A stretch of DNA of 64,000 nucleotides from Azospirillum sp. TSO35-2 (GCF_003116095.1 NZ_LGRA01000018.1:900621-964620); one strand, 5' to 3'. Counted from the stretch's first letter, positions 17,996 through 27,897 are shown. Numbers and translations: made by a program. Notes: generated by a model not told the origin, from the sequence alone.

Positions 17996-18017
17996 AAGGC
18001 CACCCGGAGGTGGCCTT
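17996..18017 (-). terminator. Terminator of tRNA-Arg
   Basis: AAGGCCACC (17996-18004) and GGTGGCCTT (18009-18017) pair perfectly with a 4-nt loop. On the minus strand it lies 29 nt past the tRNA 3' end and is followed by TTTGTCGTTT. Confidence 0.7.
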
Positions 18018-18046
18018 GCGTGTCGCAGAGCGTGTTGTTTGGAGGA

Positions 18047-18123
18047 TGGCGCGCCCGAAGAGATTCGAACTCCTGACCCTCAGATTCGTAGTCTGATGCT
18101 CTATCCAGCTGAGCTACGGGCGC
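18047..18123 (-). tRNA. tRNA-Arg (anticodon ACG)
   Basis: A 77-nt cloverleaf. The acceptor stem is GCGCCCG/CGGGCGC, with discriminator G and encoded CCA. The D arm is TAGCTCAGCTGGATAGAGC. The anticodon stem TCAGA/TCTGA encloses loop CTACGAA, giving ACG, which would be modified to ICG and read CGU/CGC/CGA. The T arm has GTTCGAATC. This is the standard bacterial tRNA-Arg(ACG). Confidence 0.96.
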
Positions 18124-18360
18124 CTTGATCCACCTGTGTCCCGACACCGGCGGAGGCCGTCGGCGTCGAGGCGCGCAACTTACTCAAAAGCCCCCGACCC
18201 CGCAAGCGCTTTTTTTGCCCTTTTTCGCCGCTGCGGGACGGCGGCGCCGCCGCTCGACGACGGCGCCCCCAGCGGGCGGGGGCTTGCGCCGGGGTGGGTC
18301 GGGCGGCATGCTCGGCGGCCCGTCGTTGCGCGTCATGCGCTGTCTTGCGAGGTGCTTTCG

Positions 18361-19020
18361 ATGTCCGATCCGACCCCGTCCGACTTGACCCTGGTGATGG
18401 GCAACAAGGCCTATTCCTCCTGGTCGCTCCGCCCGTGGCTGGTGCTGAAGCAGGCCGGGCTGCCGTTCCGCGAGGTCGTCGTCCCGCTGCGCCAGCCCGA
18501 CACCGCGGCGCGCATCGGCGAGCATTCGCCGTCGGGCCGTGTGCCCTGCCTGCGCCATGGCGACCTCACCGTCTGGGACTCGCTGGCGATCTGCGAGTAT
18601 GTGGCGGAGCTGGCGCCCGAGGCCGGGCTGTGGCCGGCGGATCGGGCCGCCCGCGCCGTCGCCCGGTCGGTGGCGGCGGAGATGCATGGCGGCTTCGTCT
18701 CGCTGCGCAGCACCATGTCGATGGACCTGAAGCGCGACCGCAAGGGCGAGGGGATGACCCCGGCCACCGCCGTCGACATCGCCCGTGTCGAACGGCTGTG
18801 GGCCGATGCCCGGGCGGCGTACGGTCAGGGCGGGCCGTTCCTGTTCGGCCGCTTCACCATCGCCGACGCGATGTTCGCCCCGGTGGTCACCCGCTTCGCC
18901 ACCTACGGCGTCGCGGTGGGCGAGGGGACGCGCGCCTATATGGACGCGGTGCTGGCCCTGCCGGCGCTGCAGGATTGGATGGCGGCCGCCAAGGCGGAGC
19001 CCTGGGTGCTGGAGCCGTGA
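18361..19020 (+). CDS. Glutathione S-transferase family protein
   Basis: 219 residues from the ATG at 18361. The N-terminal thioredoxin-like domain starts VMGNKAYSSWSLRPWLVLKQAG and includes the cis-Pro loop GRVPCL and the glutathione-contact segment WDSLAICEYVAE. The C-terminal helical domain ends with RFTIADAMFAPVVTRFATYG. The SSW active-site segment resembles the GstZ/zeta-like branch. Upstream in-frame sequence to 18136 is GC-rich and not conserved in type, so it is excluded. A bidirectional terminator follows. Confidence 0.88.
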   Translation: MSDPTPSDLTLVMGNKAYSSWSLRPWLVLKQAGLPFREVVVPLRQPDTAARIGEHSPSGRVPCLRHGDLTVWDSLAICEYVAELAPEAGLWPADRAARAVARSVAAEMHGGFVSLRSTMSMDLKRDRKGEGMTPATAVDIARVERLWADARAAYGQGGPFLFGRFTIADAMFAPVVTRFATYGVAVGEGTRAYMDAVLALPALQDWMAAAKAEPWVLEP

Positions 19021-19057
19021 TGCCGCCCCCTTCCGGTATGGCGGAGGGGTGAACGAG

Positions 19058-19095
19058 AAACGGCGCGCCGTCCTGCCGGACCGGCGCGCCGTTTT
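19058..19095. terminator. Bidirectional terminator between GST and gltB
   Basis: AAACGGCGCGCCG (19058-19070) and CGGCGCGCCGTTT (19082-19094) form a perfect 13-bp stem with an 11-nt loop. A T-run ends it on the plus strand and the A-run serves as one on the minus strand. It lies between two convergent genes, GST and gltB. Confidence 0.9.
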
Positions 19096-19158
19096 CGCAT
19101 CCGCGTCCCGCCCCGCCGCCCGGATGGGCGGGCGGAGCGGCGGCGCATCCTTACCGGG

Positions 19159-22100
19159 TCACTCCGCCGGGATGGCGCGCGGCAGGGTCACCGGCACGGC
19201 CAGACGGTGCAGCATCTCCTTCGGCACGACCTGCCAGAAGTTGCCGAGTTCACGCTGCCAGTCATTGAGGATCTCGGCGGCGAAACGGCTCTGCGTCTCG
19301 GCGACATGCTCCTCGATCAGGGCGCGGAGCTGGGCCTCGTAGTGAGGCACCTCGATCCGCTGGAAGATGACGCTCTCCTCGTTGATGTGCAGCGGCAGCG
19401 AGTCTTCCGGGTCGTACAGGTAGGCCATGCCCCCGGTCATGCCGGCGGCGAAGTTGTCGCCGACCTTGCCCAGGATCACCGCGGTGCCGCCCGTCATGTA
19501 CTCGCAGCCGTTGGAGCCGCAGCCCTCCACCACCACGGTGGCGCCGGAGTTGCGCACCGCGAACCGCTCGCCGGCCTGGCCGGCGGCGAACAGCTTGCCG
19601 GCGGTGGCGCCGTACAGCACCGTGTTGCCGATGATGGTGTTGGTGTTCGACTCCAGCGGGCTGCTGGTCGCCGGACGGACGACGATGGTGCCGCCCGACA
19701 GGCCCTTGCCGACATAGTCGTTGGCGTCGCCCATCACCTCCAGCTTGATGCCCTGGACCGCGAAGGCGCCCAGCGACTGGCCGGCGGTGCCGCGCAGGCG
19801 GACGGTGATGTGGCCGGGCTGCAGCCCGAACATCCCGAACTTCCGCGTCACCATCGAGGACAGCCGCGTGCCGATGGCGCGCTGCGTGTTGCGGGCGTTG
19901 TAGGCGAGCTGCATCTTCTCGCCCTCCTCGAACAGCGGGCGGGCGTCGGCGACGATGCGGGCGTCCAGCGTGTCCGGCACCTCGTTGCGGCCCTGCAGCG
20001 TGCAGTAGCGCGCGTTCTCGCCCGGATCGACCTGGGCCAGAAGCGGGTTGAGGTCGAGGTCGTCGAGGTGGGCGCCGCCGCGACTGACCTGATGCAGCAG
20101 GTCGGTGCGGCCGATCACCTCGTTCAGCGTGCGGAAGCCCAGCTTGGCCAGGATCTCGCGGACCTCTTCGGCCAGGAAGGTGAAGAGGTTGACGACCTTC
20201 TCCGGCGTGCCGACGAACTTGTCGCGCAGCTTCTCGTCCTGGACGCAGACGCCGACCGGGCAGGTGTTGGAATGGCACTGCCGGACCATGATGCAGCCCA
20301 TGGCGATCAGGCTGGCGGTGCCGATGCCGAACTCTTCCGCGCCCAGCATGGCGGCGATGACGATGTCGCGGCCGGTCTTCAGGCCGCCGTCGGTGCGCAG
20401 CCGCACGCGGTGGCGCAGCTTGTTCAGCGTCAGGACCTGATGCACCTCCGACAGGCCCATCTCCCAGGGCAGGCCGGCGAACTTGATCGAGGTCTGCGGG
20501 CTGGCGCCGGTGCCGCCGGAGTTGCCGGAGATCAGGATGATGTCGGCGTTGGCCTTCGCCACGCCGGCGGCGATGGTGCCGATGCCCGACCGGCTGACCA
20601 GCTTCACCGTGACCTTGGCGTCCGGGTTGATCTGCTTCAGGTCATAGATGAGCTGCGCCAGATCCTCGATCGAGTAGATGTCGTGGTGCGGCGGCGGGCT
20701 GATCAGCATGACGCCCGGCGTCGAGTGACGCAGCCGTGCGATCATCTCCGTCACCTTGAAGCCGGGCAGCTGGCCGCCTTCGCCGGGCTTGGCGCCCTGG
20801 GCGACCTTGATCTCCAGCTCGCGGCACTGGTTCAGGTACTCGGCGGTGACGCCGAAGCGGCCCGACGCCACCTGCTTGATGGCGGAGTTCCAATTGTCGC
20901 CGTTCTTGTCGGGACGGAAGCGCGCCGGATCCTCACCGCCCTCGCCCGAGTCGGACTTGGCGCCGATGCGGTTCATCGCGACGTTCAGCGTGCCGTGCGC
21001 CTCGGGCGACAGGGCGCCCATCGACATGCCCGGCGTGATGAAGCGCTTGCGGATCGAGGTGATGCTCTCGACCTCGTCCACCGGCACGGCGGCCTTGGTG
21101 GTGCGGAACTCCAGCAGGTCGCGCAGCTGCATCGGCGGCCGCTTGTTCACCTGCTCCGAATACTTCTTGAAGGTGGTGTAGCTGTCGTTGGTGACGGCCT
21201 GCTGGAGGGTGTGGATGATGCCGCCCTCCCAGCCATGACGGTCGCCCGACTTGCGGAAGCGGTAGAAGCCACCCACCGGCAGGGCCACGACCTCCTGGTC
21301 GTAGGCGACGGCGTGCTGCTCCAGCACCTTCTTCTGGATGCCGTTCAGGCCGATGCCGGAGATGCGGCTGACCATCGCCGGGAAATGCTCGGCGACCAGC
21401 GCGCGGCTGAGGCCGATGGCTTCGAAGTTGCCGCCGCCGCGGTAGCTGCTGATGACCGAGATGCCCATCTTGGACATGATCTTCAGCAGGCCCTCGTCGA
21501 TCGCCTTCTTGTAGTTCGCCATCGCCTTTTCCAGCGACAGCGAGCCCAGCAGGCCGCGGCGCTGGCGCTCGGCCACCGCTTCCTGGGCGAGGTAGGCGTT
21601 GACGGTGGTGGCGCCGACGCCGATCAGCACCGCGAAGTAATGGGTGTCCAGGCACTCCGCCGTGCGCAGGTTCAGCGAGGTGAAGGTGCGCAGGTTGGAG
21701 CGGATCAGGTGGGTGTGGACCGCGCCGGTCGCCAGGATCGCCGGGATGGCGGCGCGCTCGGCCCCCATCGCCTCGTCGGTCAGGATGACGTGGTTGGCAC
21801 CGCCGCGCACCGCGTCCTCCGCCTCCTGGCGGATGCGGCGCAGCGCGTCGCGCAGCGCGTCGGGGCCGGCGTCGACCGGGAAGGTCGCGTCGATCTCGGC
21901 CGCCGTCTCGCCCATGTAGTCGCGCATGGCGCGGAACTCGGCGGTCGTCAGCACCGGGCTGTCGAGCTGGAGCAGGCGGGTCTGGCTCTCGTCCTCGTCC
22001 AGGATGTTGCCGAGATTGCCCAGCCGGGTCTTCAGGCTCATCACCCGGCGCTCGCGCAAGCTGTCGATCGGCGGGTTGGTGACCTGGGAGAAGTTCTGGC

Positions 22101-23706
22101 GGAAGAAGTGGTGCAGGCCGCGGTACTTGTCGGACAGCACGGCGATCGGGCTGTCGTCGCCCATCGAGCCGATCGCCTCCTTGCCGTCCTCCGCCATCGG
22201 GTGGAGGATCAGCTCCATGTCTTCCATGGCGAGGCCGAAGGCCATCTGCCGCTTGCGCAGCTCGGCCTTCTCCATCTCCGACGGCTCGCCCTTCAGCGAG
22301 GCGGTCTTGACCAGCTCGTCCAGGTGCGTGGTGTTCTTGACCCAGTTGCCCCACGGCTTCTTCGCGGCGAGGTGGTCCTTCAGCTCGCGGTCATGGAACA
22401 GCTTGCCGGCCCGCAGGTCGACGGCGATCATCTCGCCCGGGCCGAGACGGCCCTTCTCGACGACCTGATTCTCCTCGATCTTGACCATGCCGGTTTCGGA
22501 ACCGGCGATGATCAGCCCGTCGGTGGTGATGGTGTAGCGCATCGGGCGCAGGCCGTTGCGGTCCATGCCTCCGACGACCCAGCGGCCGTCGGTCATCGCC
22601 AGCGCAGCCGGGCCGTCCCACGGCTCCATCACCGAGTTGCAGTAGGCGATCAGCGCCTTGTGGTTGTCCGGCGTGGTCTGCGAGCTGGTCAGCGCCTGCG
22701 GCACCAGCATCATCTTGACCATCGGCGCGGTGCGGCCGGCGCGGACCATCACCTCGAACACGGTGTCGAGCGCGCCGGAGTCCGACAGGCCGACGCCGAT
22801 CACCGGCTTCAGGTCGCCCATGTTGGCGCCGAACACCGGATGCTCCATCCGGGTCTCGTGCGCCTTCATCCAGTTGACGTTGCCCTTCAGCGTGTTGATC
22901 TCCCCGTTGTGGGCGAGCATGCGGAAGGGCTGGGCCAGCGGCCAGGTCGGGAAGGTGTTGGTCGAATAGCGCTGGTGGTAGATGGCGAAGCTCGACTCGA
23001 ACCGGTCGTCCGTCAGATCCGGATAGAAGGTCGACAGCTGCTCGGCGAGGAACATGCCCTTGTAGATGATCGAGCGCGCCGACAGCGAGCAGATGTAGAA
23101 GTCGGTGATCTGCTCGTTGTAGACCGCCTTCTCGATGCGGCGGCGGATGATGTAGAGGTCCAGTTCGAACTGCTCGTCCGACACGCCCTTGCTGTTGCCG
23201 ACGATGATCTGCTCGATCTCCGGCCGGGTGGCGTTGGCCTTCTCGCCGATGATGTCGACGTTGATCGGCACCTGGCGCCAGCCGTAGATGTAGTAGCCGA
23301 AGGACAGGATCTCGGTCTCGACGATGCAGCGGCAGGCTTCCTGGGCGTCCAGGCTGATGCGCGGCAGGAAGACCTGACCGACCGCCAGATTGTTCTCCGG
23401 CGGCAGGTGGCCGATGATCTTGACATGATCCTTGAAGAACTTCTGCGGCACCTGGACATGGATGCCGGCGCCGTCGCCGGTCTTGCCGTCGGCGTCCACC
23501 GCGCCGCGGTGCCAGACCGCCTTCAGCGCCTCGATGCCTTTCTCGACCACCGAACGGCGGGGCTTGCCGTCGATCGCGGCGATGAAGCCGACGCCGCAGG
23601 CGTCGTGCTCGTCGGCCGGATTGTAGGCGTGCGCAGTGGTCAGCGCCGCGGCGTTGGCGCGGAAGTCGGCGACGAACTGCTCACCCTGGTTCAACTCGGT
23701 GGTCAT
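19159..23706 (-). CDS. gltB: Glutamate synthase (NADPH) large subunit
   Basis: 1515 residues. A 36-residue propeptide precedes the N-terminal nucleophile Cys37 (CGVGFIAAIDG), which releases ammonia from glutamine. The central domain and the FMN-binding synthase barrel follow, with 3Fe-4S ligands Cys1138, Cys1144 and Cys1149. The C-terminal right-handed beta-helix has the repeated G-x-x-G-x-x-x pattern (about 1300-1480). Length and cysteine positions match what I recall for Azospirillum brasilense GltB. With GltD it makes glutamate from glutamine and 2-oxoglutarate. It lies 208 bp downstream of gltD on the same strand, with two REP-like repeats in the gap. Confidence 0.98.
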   Translation of the reverse strand: MTTELNQGEQFVADFRANAAALTTAHAYNPADEHDACGVGFIAAIDGKPRRSVVEKGIEALKAVWHRGAVDADGKTGDGAGIHVQVPQKFFKDHVKIIGHLPPENNLAVGQVFLPRISLDAQEACRCIVETEILSFGYYIYGWRQVPINVDIIGEKANATRPEIEQIIVGNSKGVSDEQFELDLYIIRRRIEKAVYNEQITDFYICSLSARSIIYKGMFLAEQLSTFYPDLTDDRFESSFAIYHQRYSTNTFPTWPLAQPFRMLAHNGEINTLKGNVNWMKAHETRMEHPVFGANMGDLKPVIGVGLSDSGALDTVFEVMVRAGRTAPMVKMMLVPQALTSSQTTPDNHKALIAYCNSVMEPWDGPAALAMTDGRWVVGGMDRNGLRPMRYTITTDGLIIAGSETGMVKIEENQVVEKGRLGPGEMIAVDLRAGKLFHDRELKDHLAAKKPWGNWVKNTTHLDELVKTASLKGEPSEMEKAELRKRQMAFGLAMEDMELILHPMAEDGKEAIGSMGDDSPIAVLSDKYRGLHHFFRQNFSQVTNPPIDSLRERRVMSLKTRLGNLGNILDEDESQTRLLQLDSPVLTTAEFRAMRDYMGETAAEIDATFPVDAGPDALRDALRRIRQEAEDAVRGGANHVILTDEAMGAERAAIPAILATGAVHTHLIRSNLRTFTSLNLRTAECLDTHYFAVLIGVGATTVNAYLAQEAVAERQRRGLLGSLSLEKAMANYKKAIDEGLLKIMSKMGISVISSYRGGGNFEAIGLSRALVAEHFPAMVSRISGIGLNGIQKKVLEQHAVAYDQEVVALPVGGFYRFRKSGDRHGWEGGIIHTLQQAVTNDSYTTFKKYSEQVNKRPPMQLRDLLEFRTTKAAVPVDEVESITSIRKRFITPGMSMGALSPEAHGTLNVAMNRIGAKSDSGEGGEDPARFRPDKNGDNWNSAIKQVASGRFGVTAEYLNQCRELEIKVAQGAKPGEGGQLPGFKVTEMIARLRHSTPGVMLISPPPHHDIYSIEDLAQLIYDLKQINPDAKVTVKLVSRSGIGTIAAGVAKANADIILISGNSGGTGASPQTSIKFAGLPWEMGLSEVHQVLTLNKLRHRVRLRTDGGLKTGRDIVIAAMLGAEEFGIGTASLIAMGCIMVRQCHSNTCPVGVCVQDEKLRDKFVGTPEKVVNLFTFLAEEVREILAKLGFRTLNEVIGRTDLLHQVSRGGAHLDDLDLNPLLAQVDPGENARYCTLQGRNEVPDTLDARIVADARPLFEEGEKMQLAYNARNTQRAIGTRLSSMVTRKFGMFGLQPGHITVRLRGTAGQSLGAFAVQGIKLEVMGDANDYVGKGLSGGTIVVRPATSSPLESNTNTIIGNTVLYGATAGKLFAAGQAGERFAVRNSGATVVVEGCGSNGCEYMTGGTAVILGKVGDNFAAGMTGGMAYLYDPEDSLPLHINEESVIFQRIEVPHYEAQLRALIEEHVAETQSRFAAEILNDWQRELGNFWQVVPKEMLHRLAVPVTLPRAIPAE

Positions 23707-23802
23707 GGAACGACCCTTTCACAGTCTGGACGTTGACCTGGGGGGCCGAAGGGAAGGGCCCCCTGGGGTAGACGGTGGTTCTTGATGCGGGGGGCGTACG
23801 GC

Positions 23803-23901
23803 CCCCTCCCTAACCCTCCCCCGCTCACGCGGGAGAGGGGACTGCCGCCGCCGTCCCGTAAGGCACCCTCTCCCGCGAAGCGGGGGAGGGCTGGGGAGGG
23901 G
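23803..23901. repeat. Inverted pair of REP-like palindromes between gltD and gltB
   Basis: Unit 1 (23803-23840) is CCCCTCCC-TAA-CCCTCCCCCGC with a pairing arm GCGGGAGAGGGG. Unit 2 (23866-23901) is the same unit in opposite orientation with small changes. Each is itself a hairpin with a CCCCTCCC tail pointing outward. They could attenuate the gltD-gltB transcript or protect gltD mRNA. Confidence 0.65.
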
Positions 23902-23914
23902 CAGGTGGGTGGAT

Positions 23915-25363
23915 TTACTCCGCCGCGACGGCCAGCGCCGGCGTCTTCACCGACTGGGCGTAGGCGTGCATGGCGTCGGCGGCGTCGCGGCCGTCGCGGA
24001 TGGCCCAGACCACCAGCGAGGCGCCGCGGACGATGTCGCCGGCGGCGAAGACGCCGTCCAGGCTGGTCATCTTGGTGCGGTGGTCGATCAGCAGCGTGCC
24101 CCAGCGGGTGACCGTCAGGTCGGGCGAGCCGAAGGCGCCCGGCAGGTCTTCCGGCTCGAAGCCCAGCGCCTTGATGACGAGGTCGGCCGGCTCGGTGAAG
24201 GCGGAGCCCTCGATCACCTGCGGGGTCTGGCGGCCGGTGGCGTCGGCGACGCCCAGATGGATGCGGACGGCGCGCACGCCGGTCACCACATCCTCGCCGG
24301 TGAAGCCTTCCGGGGCGGCCTGCCAGACGAACTCGACGCCCTCTTCCTCGGCGTGCGCGACCTCGCGCTGCGAGCCCGGCATGTTCTTGCGGTCACGGCG
24401 GTACAGGCACTTGACGGAGGTCGCGCCCTGGCGGATCGCCGTGCGCACGCAGTCCATCGCGGTGTCGCCGCCGCCCAGGACCACCACCTTCTTGCCGGCG
24501 GCGTTCAGCGAGCCGTCCTCGTACGCCGCGACGCTGTCGCCCAGCCCGACCTTGTTCGAGGTGGTCAGGTATTCCAGCGCCGGGACGATGTTCTTCAGCC
24601 CGGCACCGGGGGCCTTGATGTCGCGCGCCTTGTAGACGCCGGTGGCGATCAGCACGGCGACATGCTGCTTGCGCAGGTCGCTGAGTTCGGCGTCGCGGCC
24701 GATCTCGAAATTCGGGTGGAAGATCACGCCGGCGTCGGCCAGACGCTGGACACGGCGGGCGACGACGTCCTTTTCCAGCTTGAAGCCGGGGATGCCGTAG
24801 ACCAGCAGGCCGCCCATGCGGTCATGGCGGTCATAGACATGGACCTCGTAACCCTTGGCCCGCAGTTCCTCGGCGGCGGCGAGGCCAGCCGGGCCGGCGC
24901 CGATCACGCCGACCGACAGGCCGAGTTCCTTCGACGGCGTGCGCGGCTTGACCCAGCCGTTTTCCCAGGCGGTGTCGTTGATGTACTTCTCGACCGAACC
25001 GATGGTGACGGCGCCGTGCGTCGACTGCTCGATGACGCAGTTGCCCTCGCACAGGCGATCCTGCGGGCAGATGCGGCCGCAGATTTCCGGGAAGTTGTTG
25101 GTGGCCTGCGACACTTCGTAGGCTTCCTCCAACCGGCCTTCCGCGGTCAGCTTCAGCCAGTCGGGGATGTTGTTGGAGACCGGGCAATGCACTTGGCAGA
25201 AGGGAACGCCGCACTGCGAGCAGCGGTTGGCCTGCTCAGCAGCGCGCTCATCGCTGAAGCGGGCGTAGATTTCCGCAAAGTCCTGGCGGCGGTCGGCGGC
25301 CGACCGCTTGTCGGGCATCGTCTGCGCGGTGTGCACAAAGCCCAACATTTTCTGGTTCGCCAT
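23915..25363 (-). CDS. gltD: Glutamate synthase (NADPH) small subunit
   Basis: 482 residues from the ATG with GAAGGAG 9 nt upstream. The N-terminal part has two cysteine clusters (CSQCGVPFCQVHCP and CGRICPQDRLCEGNC) binding 4Fe-4S clusters. The FAD-binding Rossmann motif is VGVIGAGPAGLAAAEEL and the NADPH-binding one is VVVLGGGDTAMDC. A C-terminal FAD segment is GVFAAGDIVRG. GltD oxidises NADPH and passes electrons to GltB. An upstream in-frame extension is leader sequence and is excluded. The following gene is gltB. Confidence 0.97.
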   Translation of the reverse strand: MANQKMLGFVHTAQTMPDKRSAADRRQDFAEIYARFSDERAAEQANRCSQCGVPFCQVHCPVSNNIPDWLKLTAEGRLEEAYEVSQATNNFPEICGRICPQDRLCEGNCVIEQSTHGAVTIGSVEKYINDTAWENGWVKPRTPSKELGLSVGVIGAGPAGLAAAEELRAKGYEVHVYDRHDRMGGLLVYGIPGFKLEKDVVARRVQRLADAGVIFHPNFEIGRDAELSDLRKQHVAVLIATGVYKARDIKAPGAGLKNIVPALEYLTTSNKVGLGDSVAAYEDGSLNAAGKKVVVLGGGDTAMDCVRTAIRQGATSVKCLYRRDRKNMPGSQREVAHAEEEGVEFVWQAAPEGFTGEDVVTGVRAVRIHLGVADATGRQTPQVIEGSAFTEPADLVIKALGFEPEDLPGAFGSPDLTVTRWGTLLIDHRTKMTSLDGVFAAGDIVRGASLVVWAIRDGRDAADAMHAYAQSVKTPALAVAAE

Positions 25364-25668
25364 GACGTCTGCTCCTTCGCTTCGCGGCCCCGACGCCGGT
25401 GCGGGGCGGTCGCCTGACCGAGGGTCCTGGATGTCCCGGGACCGCCGGCTGGGTTGAAATCGAACGTCCGCGAACTGGCGGACGCTCGTCATATAACGCA
25501 TGTGCAGCGGCCGCGGAAGCACAAAAGAACCGATAGGTCTCACTTGTTGACCTTTTCTTCCGCAAGGCTGAAATGCGTAAGCGTCACGGTGGATGGTCAT
25601 GAAAGTGAGACAGAAAATTAGTCTCGTTTCAGGACAATATCGTAGAAAGGGGTACCGATCCCTCGACG
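25364..25668. other. Intergenic region upstream of gltD
   Basis: No gene is seen. A hairpin CGTCCGC/GCGGACG (25465-25484, 6-nt loop) lies about 100 nt upstream of gltD and could be in its leader. A TTATAT-like minus-strand element at 25491-25496 might be a gltD -10, but no good -35 is present. GAGAC-N9-GTCTC (25607-25625) is an imperfectly understood inverted repeat. No sigma-54 (GG-N10-GC) element was found here by eye. Confidence 0.4.
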
Positions 25669-25697
25669 TCGCCAAGCGCGGGCGTGCCTGATATAAG
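25669..25697 (+). promoter_or_regulatory. Putative promoter of uppP
   Basis: TCGCCA (25669-25674) and TATAAG (25692-25697) are separated by 17 nt; the -10 matches five of six consensus bases. The start codon of uppP is 41 nt downstream of the -10. Confidence 0.5.
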
Positions 25698-25737
25698 CCG
25701 CTGCATATCAAACCCTGCCGAAGGCTTGAGTGCCGCA

Positions 25738-26538
25738 ATGCTGATCGATCAATATCTGGACGCCACCCTCCTGGGTCTGGTGGAGGGGCTGACCGAGTTC
25801 CTGCCGGTGTCCTCCACCGGCCACCTCATCATGCTGGACGAACTGCTCGGCTTTCAGGGTCCGCCCGGCAAGGTGTTCGAGGTGGTGATCCAGTTGGGCG
25901 CCATCCTGGCGATCTGCGTCGTCTACTTCCACCGGCTGTGGAACGTCGCGACCGGTCTGAAGGACGATCCGGGCGCGCGGCGCTTCGTCATGGCGGTGCT
26001 GATCGCCTTCCTGCCGGCGATGGTGCTGGGCGCCGGGCTGCACGGCATCATCAAGGCGGTGCTGTTCAACCCCACCGTGGTCAGCATCGCCCTGATCGTC
26101 GGCGGCATCGCCATCCTGGTGGTGGAGCGCTTCGTGCCGACCGCCCGCTACCACAAGATCGAGAGCTTTTCCGCCCCGCTGGCCCTGAAGATCGGCTTCT
26201 GCCAGTGCCTGGCGCTGGTGCCGGGCGTCTCCCGCTCGGGCGCCAGCATCCTGGGCGCCCTGCTGATGGGGGTCGACCGTCGTGCCGCCGCCGAGTTCTC
26301 CTTCTTCCTGGCGGTGCCGACGATGGCCGGCGCCACCGTCTACGACCTCTACAAGAACTGGTCGGGCATGAGCTTCGACAGCGGGCTGCTGATCCTGGTC
26401 GGCTTCATCACCGCCTTCATCGCCGCCGCCCTGGTGGTCAAGACGCTGGTCGACTTCGTCGGCCGCTACGGCTTCACCCCCTTCGGCTGGTACCGTATCG
26501 CCGTCGGCGCCGGAATGCTGGCGTTCCTGTATCTGTAA
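25738..26538 (+). CDS. uppP: Undecaprenyl-diphosphate phosphatase
   Basis: 266 residues, the usual UppP/BacA length, with about seven to eight membrane helices. The two catalytic motifs are present: EGLTEFLPVSSTGH (16-29) and PGVSRSGAS (162-170). UppP recycles undecaprenyl diphosphate to the monophosphate at the periplasmic face, supplying lipid carrier for peptidoglycan and LPS. The ATG at 25738 is chosen over an upstream GTG because it begins at the conserved MLIDQ-type start. It is convergent with the MFS gene, 6 bp apart. Confidence 0.96.
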   Translation: MLIDQYLDATLLGLVEGLTEFLPVSSTGHLIMLDELLGFQGPPGKVFEVVIQLGAILAICVVYFHRLWNVATGLKDDPGARRFVMAVLIAFLPAMVLGAGLHGIIKAVLFNPTVVSIALIVGGIAILVVERFVPTARYHKIESFSAPLALKIGFCQCLALVPGVSRSGASILGALLMGVDRRAAAEFSFFLAVPTMAGATVYDLYKNWSGMSFDSGLLILVGFITAFIAAALVVKTLVDFVGRYGFTPFGWYRIAVGAGMLAFLYL

Positions 26539-26544
26539 GGTCGC

Positions 26545-27753
26545 TTATGCCCGCCGCGGCACCGCACGGGCCGCCGCGGCGGCCACGAACAGGGCGAGCA
26601 AGGCGATCAGGGCGAAGGCGGTCGCGAGGCTGGTCGCCTGGGCGATGAAGCCGACCAGCGGCGGGCCGGCCAGCACCCCGGCGTAGCCCATGGTCGACAC
26701 CGCGGCGACGGCGTGGTCGGGGTGGCCGCTCTCCACCGCGCCCGCCGTGCTGAACAGCACCGGGACGATGTTCGACAGGCCGATCCCGGTCAGGCCGAAG
26801 CCGACGATCGCCAGCAGCGGCGACCCGCCCGCCAGCAGCCCCGCCGCCAGCACCAGACCCAACCCGGCCGTGGCCAGCAGCCCGCCGCCGCGCATCAGCG
26901 TCGCCCCGCCGAACCGGTGCCGCAGCCGGTCGCCGCCGAAGCGGCCGACCGCCATCGCGCCGCAGAAGACGGCGAAGCCCATGCCGGCGAGCGAGGCCGC
27001 CGCGCCGAGATCCTCACGCAGGTGAATGGCGCTCCAGTCCAGGACGGCGCCCTCGCTCATGAAGGACAGGGCGGCGAGCAACCCCAGCAGCAGCGTCTTG
27101 CGGTCGGGCAGCACCAGCCCGCCGCCCGAGGCGTTGCGGTCGGGCAGCATGCGGCCCTGCAGGACCAGGAACAGGACGACCAGTCCGGCCGACACCAGCC
27201 CGGCCTGGGCGGCCGGCGGCATCAACGGCAGCAGCAGCCCGCCCAGCCCGGCGCCGGTCAGCCCGCCCAGGCTCCACATCCCGTGCAGCGACGACATGAT
27301 CGGCCGGCCGAGCCGCCGCTCCACCAGCGCCCCTTGGGCGTTCATCGCCACGTCCATCGTGCCGCCCGACGCGCCGAACAGCGCCAGCACGACGCAGAGC
27401 GTCACCACGTCCGGCACCAGCGCCGGCAGCGGCAGCAGCCCGGCGAACAGCAGCGCGGTCACCCGCGTCACCGGCGCGCTGCCCAGCCGCCCGAGCAGCG
27501 GCCCGCTCGCGACCATCGCCGTCAGCGCCCCGACCGCCAGGAACAGCAGCGCCACCCCCAGCACCGCGGCGCTGAGGTCGAGCCGGCTCTTCAGCAGCGG
27601 GATCTGCGTCGCCCAGACGCCGAAGACCGTGCCGTTCAGGAAGAAGGCGGCGACGGTCGCCCAGCGCGCGGCGTCGGCGCGCGTCCTCTCGCCGACTCTG
27701 CGCTGGTCGGCTGCCGTGCCGTCGGGCGTCCGCCGGCTGACCGTATCGCTCAT
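26545..27753 (-). CDS. Major facilitator superfamily transporter
   Basis: 402 residues with about 12 hydrophobic segments and a central polar loop (about 195-215). It has the MFS pattern of the fucose-permease/YbjJ-like branch, with GVWATQIPLLKSRLDLS near the first helix and GASGGTMDVAMNAQ in helix 4-5. The substrate is unknown. The ATG at 27753 follows GGAGACGG; an in-frame upstream start is less likely. It is separated from the next minus-strand gene by a strong terminator, so it has its own promoter. Confidence 0.88.
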   Translation of the reverse strand: MSDTVSRRTPDGTAADQRRVGERTRADAARWATVAAFFLNGTVFGVWATQIPLLKSRLDLSAAVLGVALLFLAVGALTAMVASGPLLGRLGSAPVTRVTALLFAGLLPLPALVPDVVTLCVVLALFGASGGTMDVAMNAQGALVERRLGRPIMSSLHGMWSLGGLTGAGLGGLLLPLMPPAAQAGLVSAGLVVLFLVLQGRMLPDRNASGGGLVLPDRKTLLLGLLAALSFMSEGAVLDWSAIHLREDLGAAASLAGMGFAVFCGAMAVGRFGGDRLRHRFGGATLMRGGGLLATAGLGLVLAAGLLAGGSPLLAIVGFGLTGIGLSNIVPVLFSTAGAVESGHPDHAVAAVSTMGYAGVLAGPPLVGFIAQATSLATAFALIALLALFVAAAAARAVPRRA

Positions 27754-27897
27754 GAACCCGTCTCCACCGTCACCCTCACATCCACGCGCGGGGCCCGCGG
27801 CGGACAAGGGCAGATGCCATCGAATGGGAAGAAATCAAGCGGGAGCGGAGCGGTGCGCCGCCTCTCCCCAGCCAAACAACGGGCCAAGCAACCGGGC

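Noticed and set aside
23803..23901. The repeat pair between gltD and gltB as a CRISPR remnant
   Set aside because: There are only two copies, in inverted orientation, with no spacer array and no cas genes; they fit the REP-like family.
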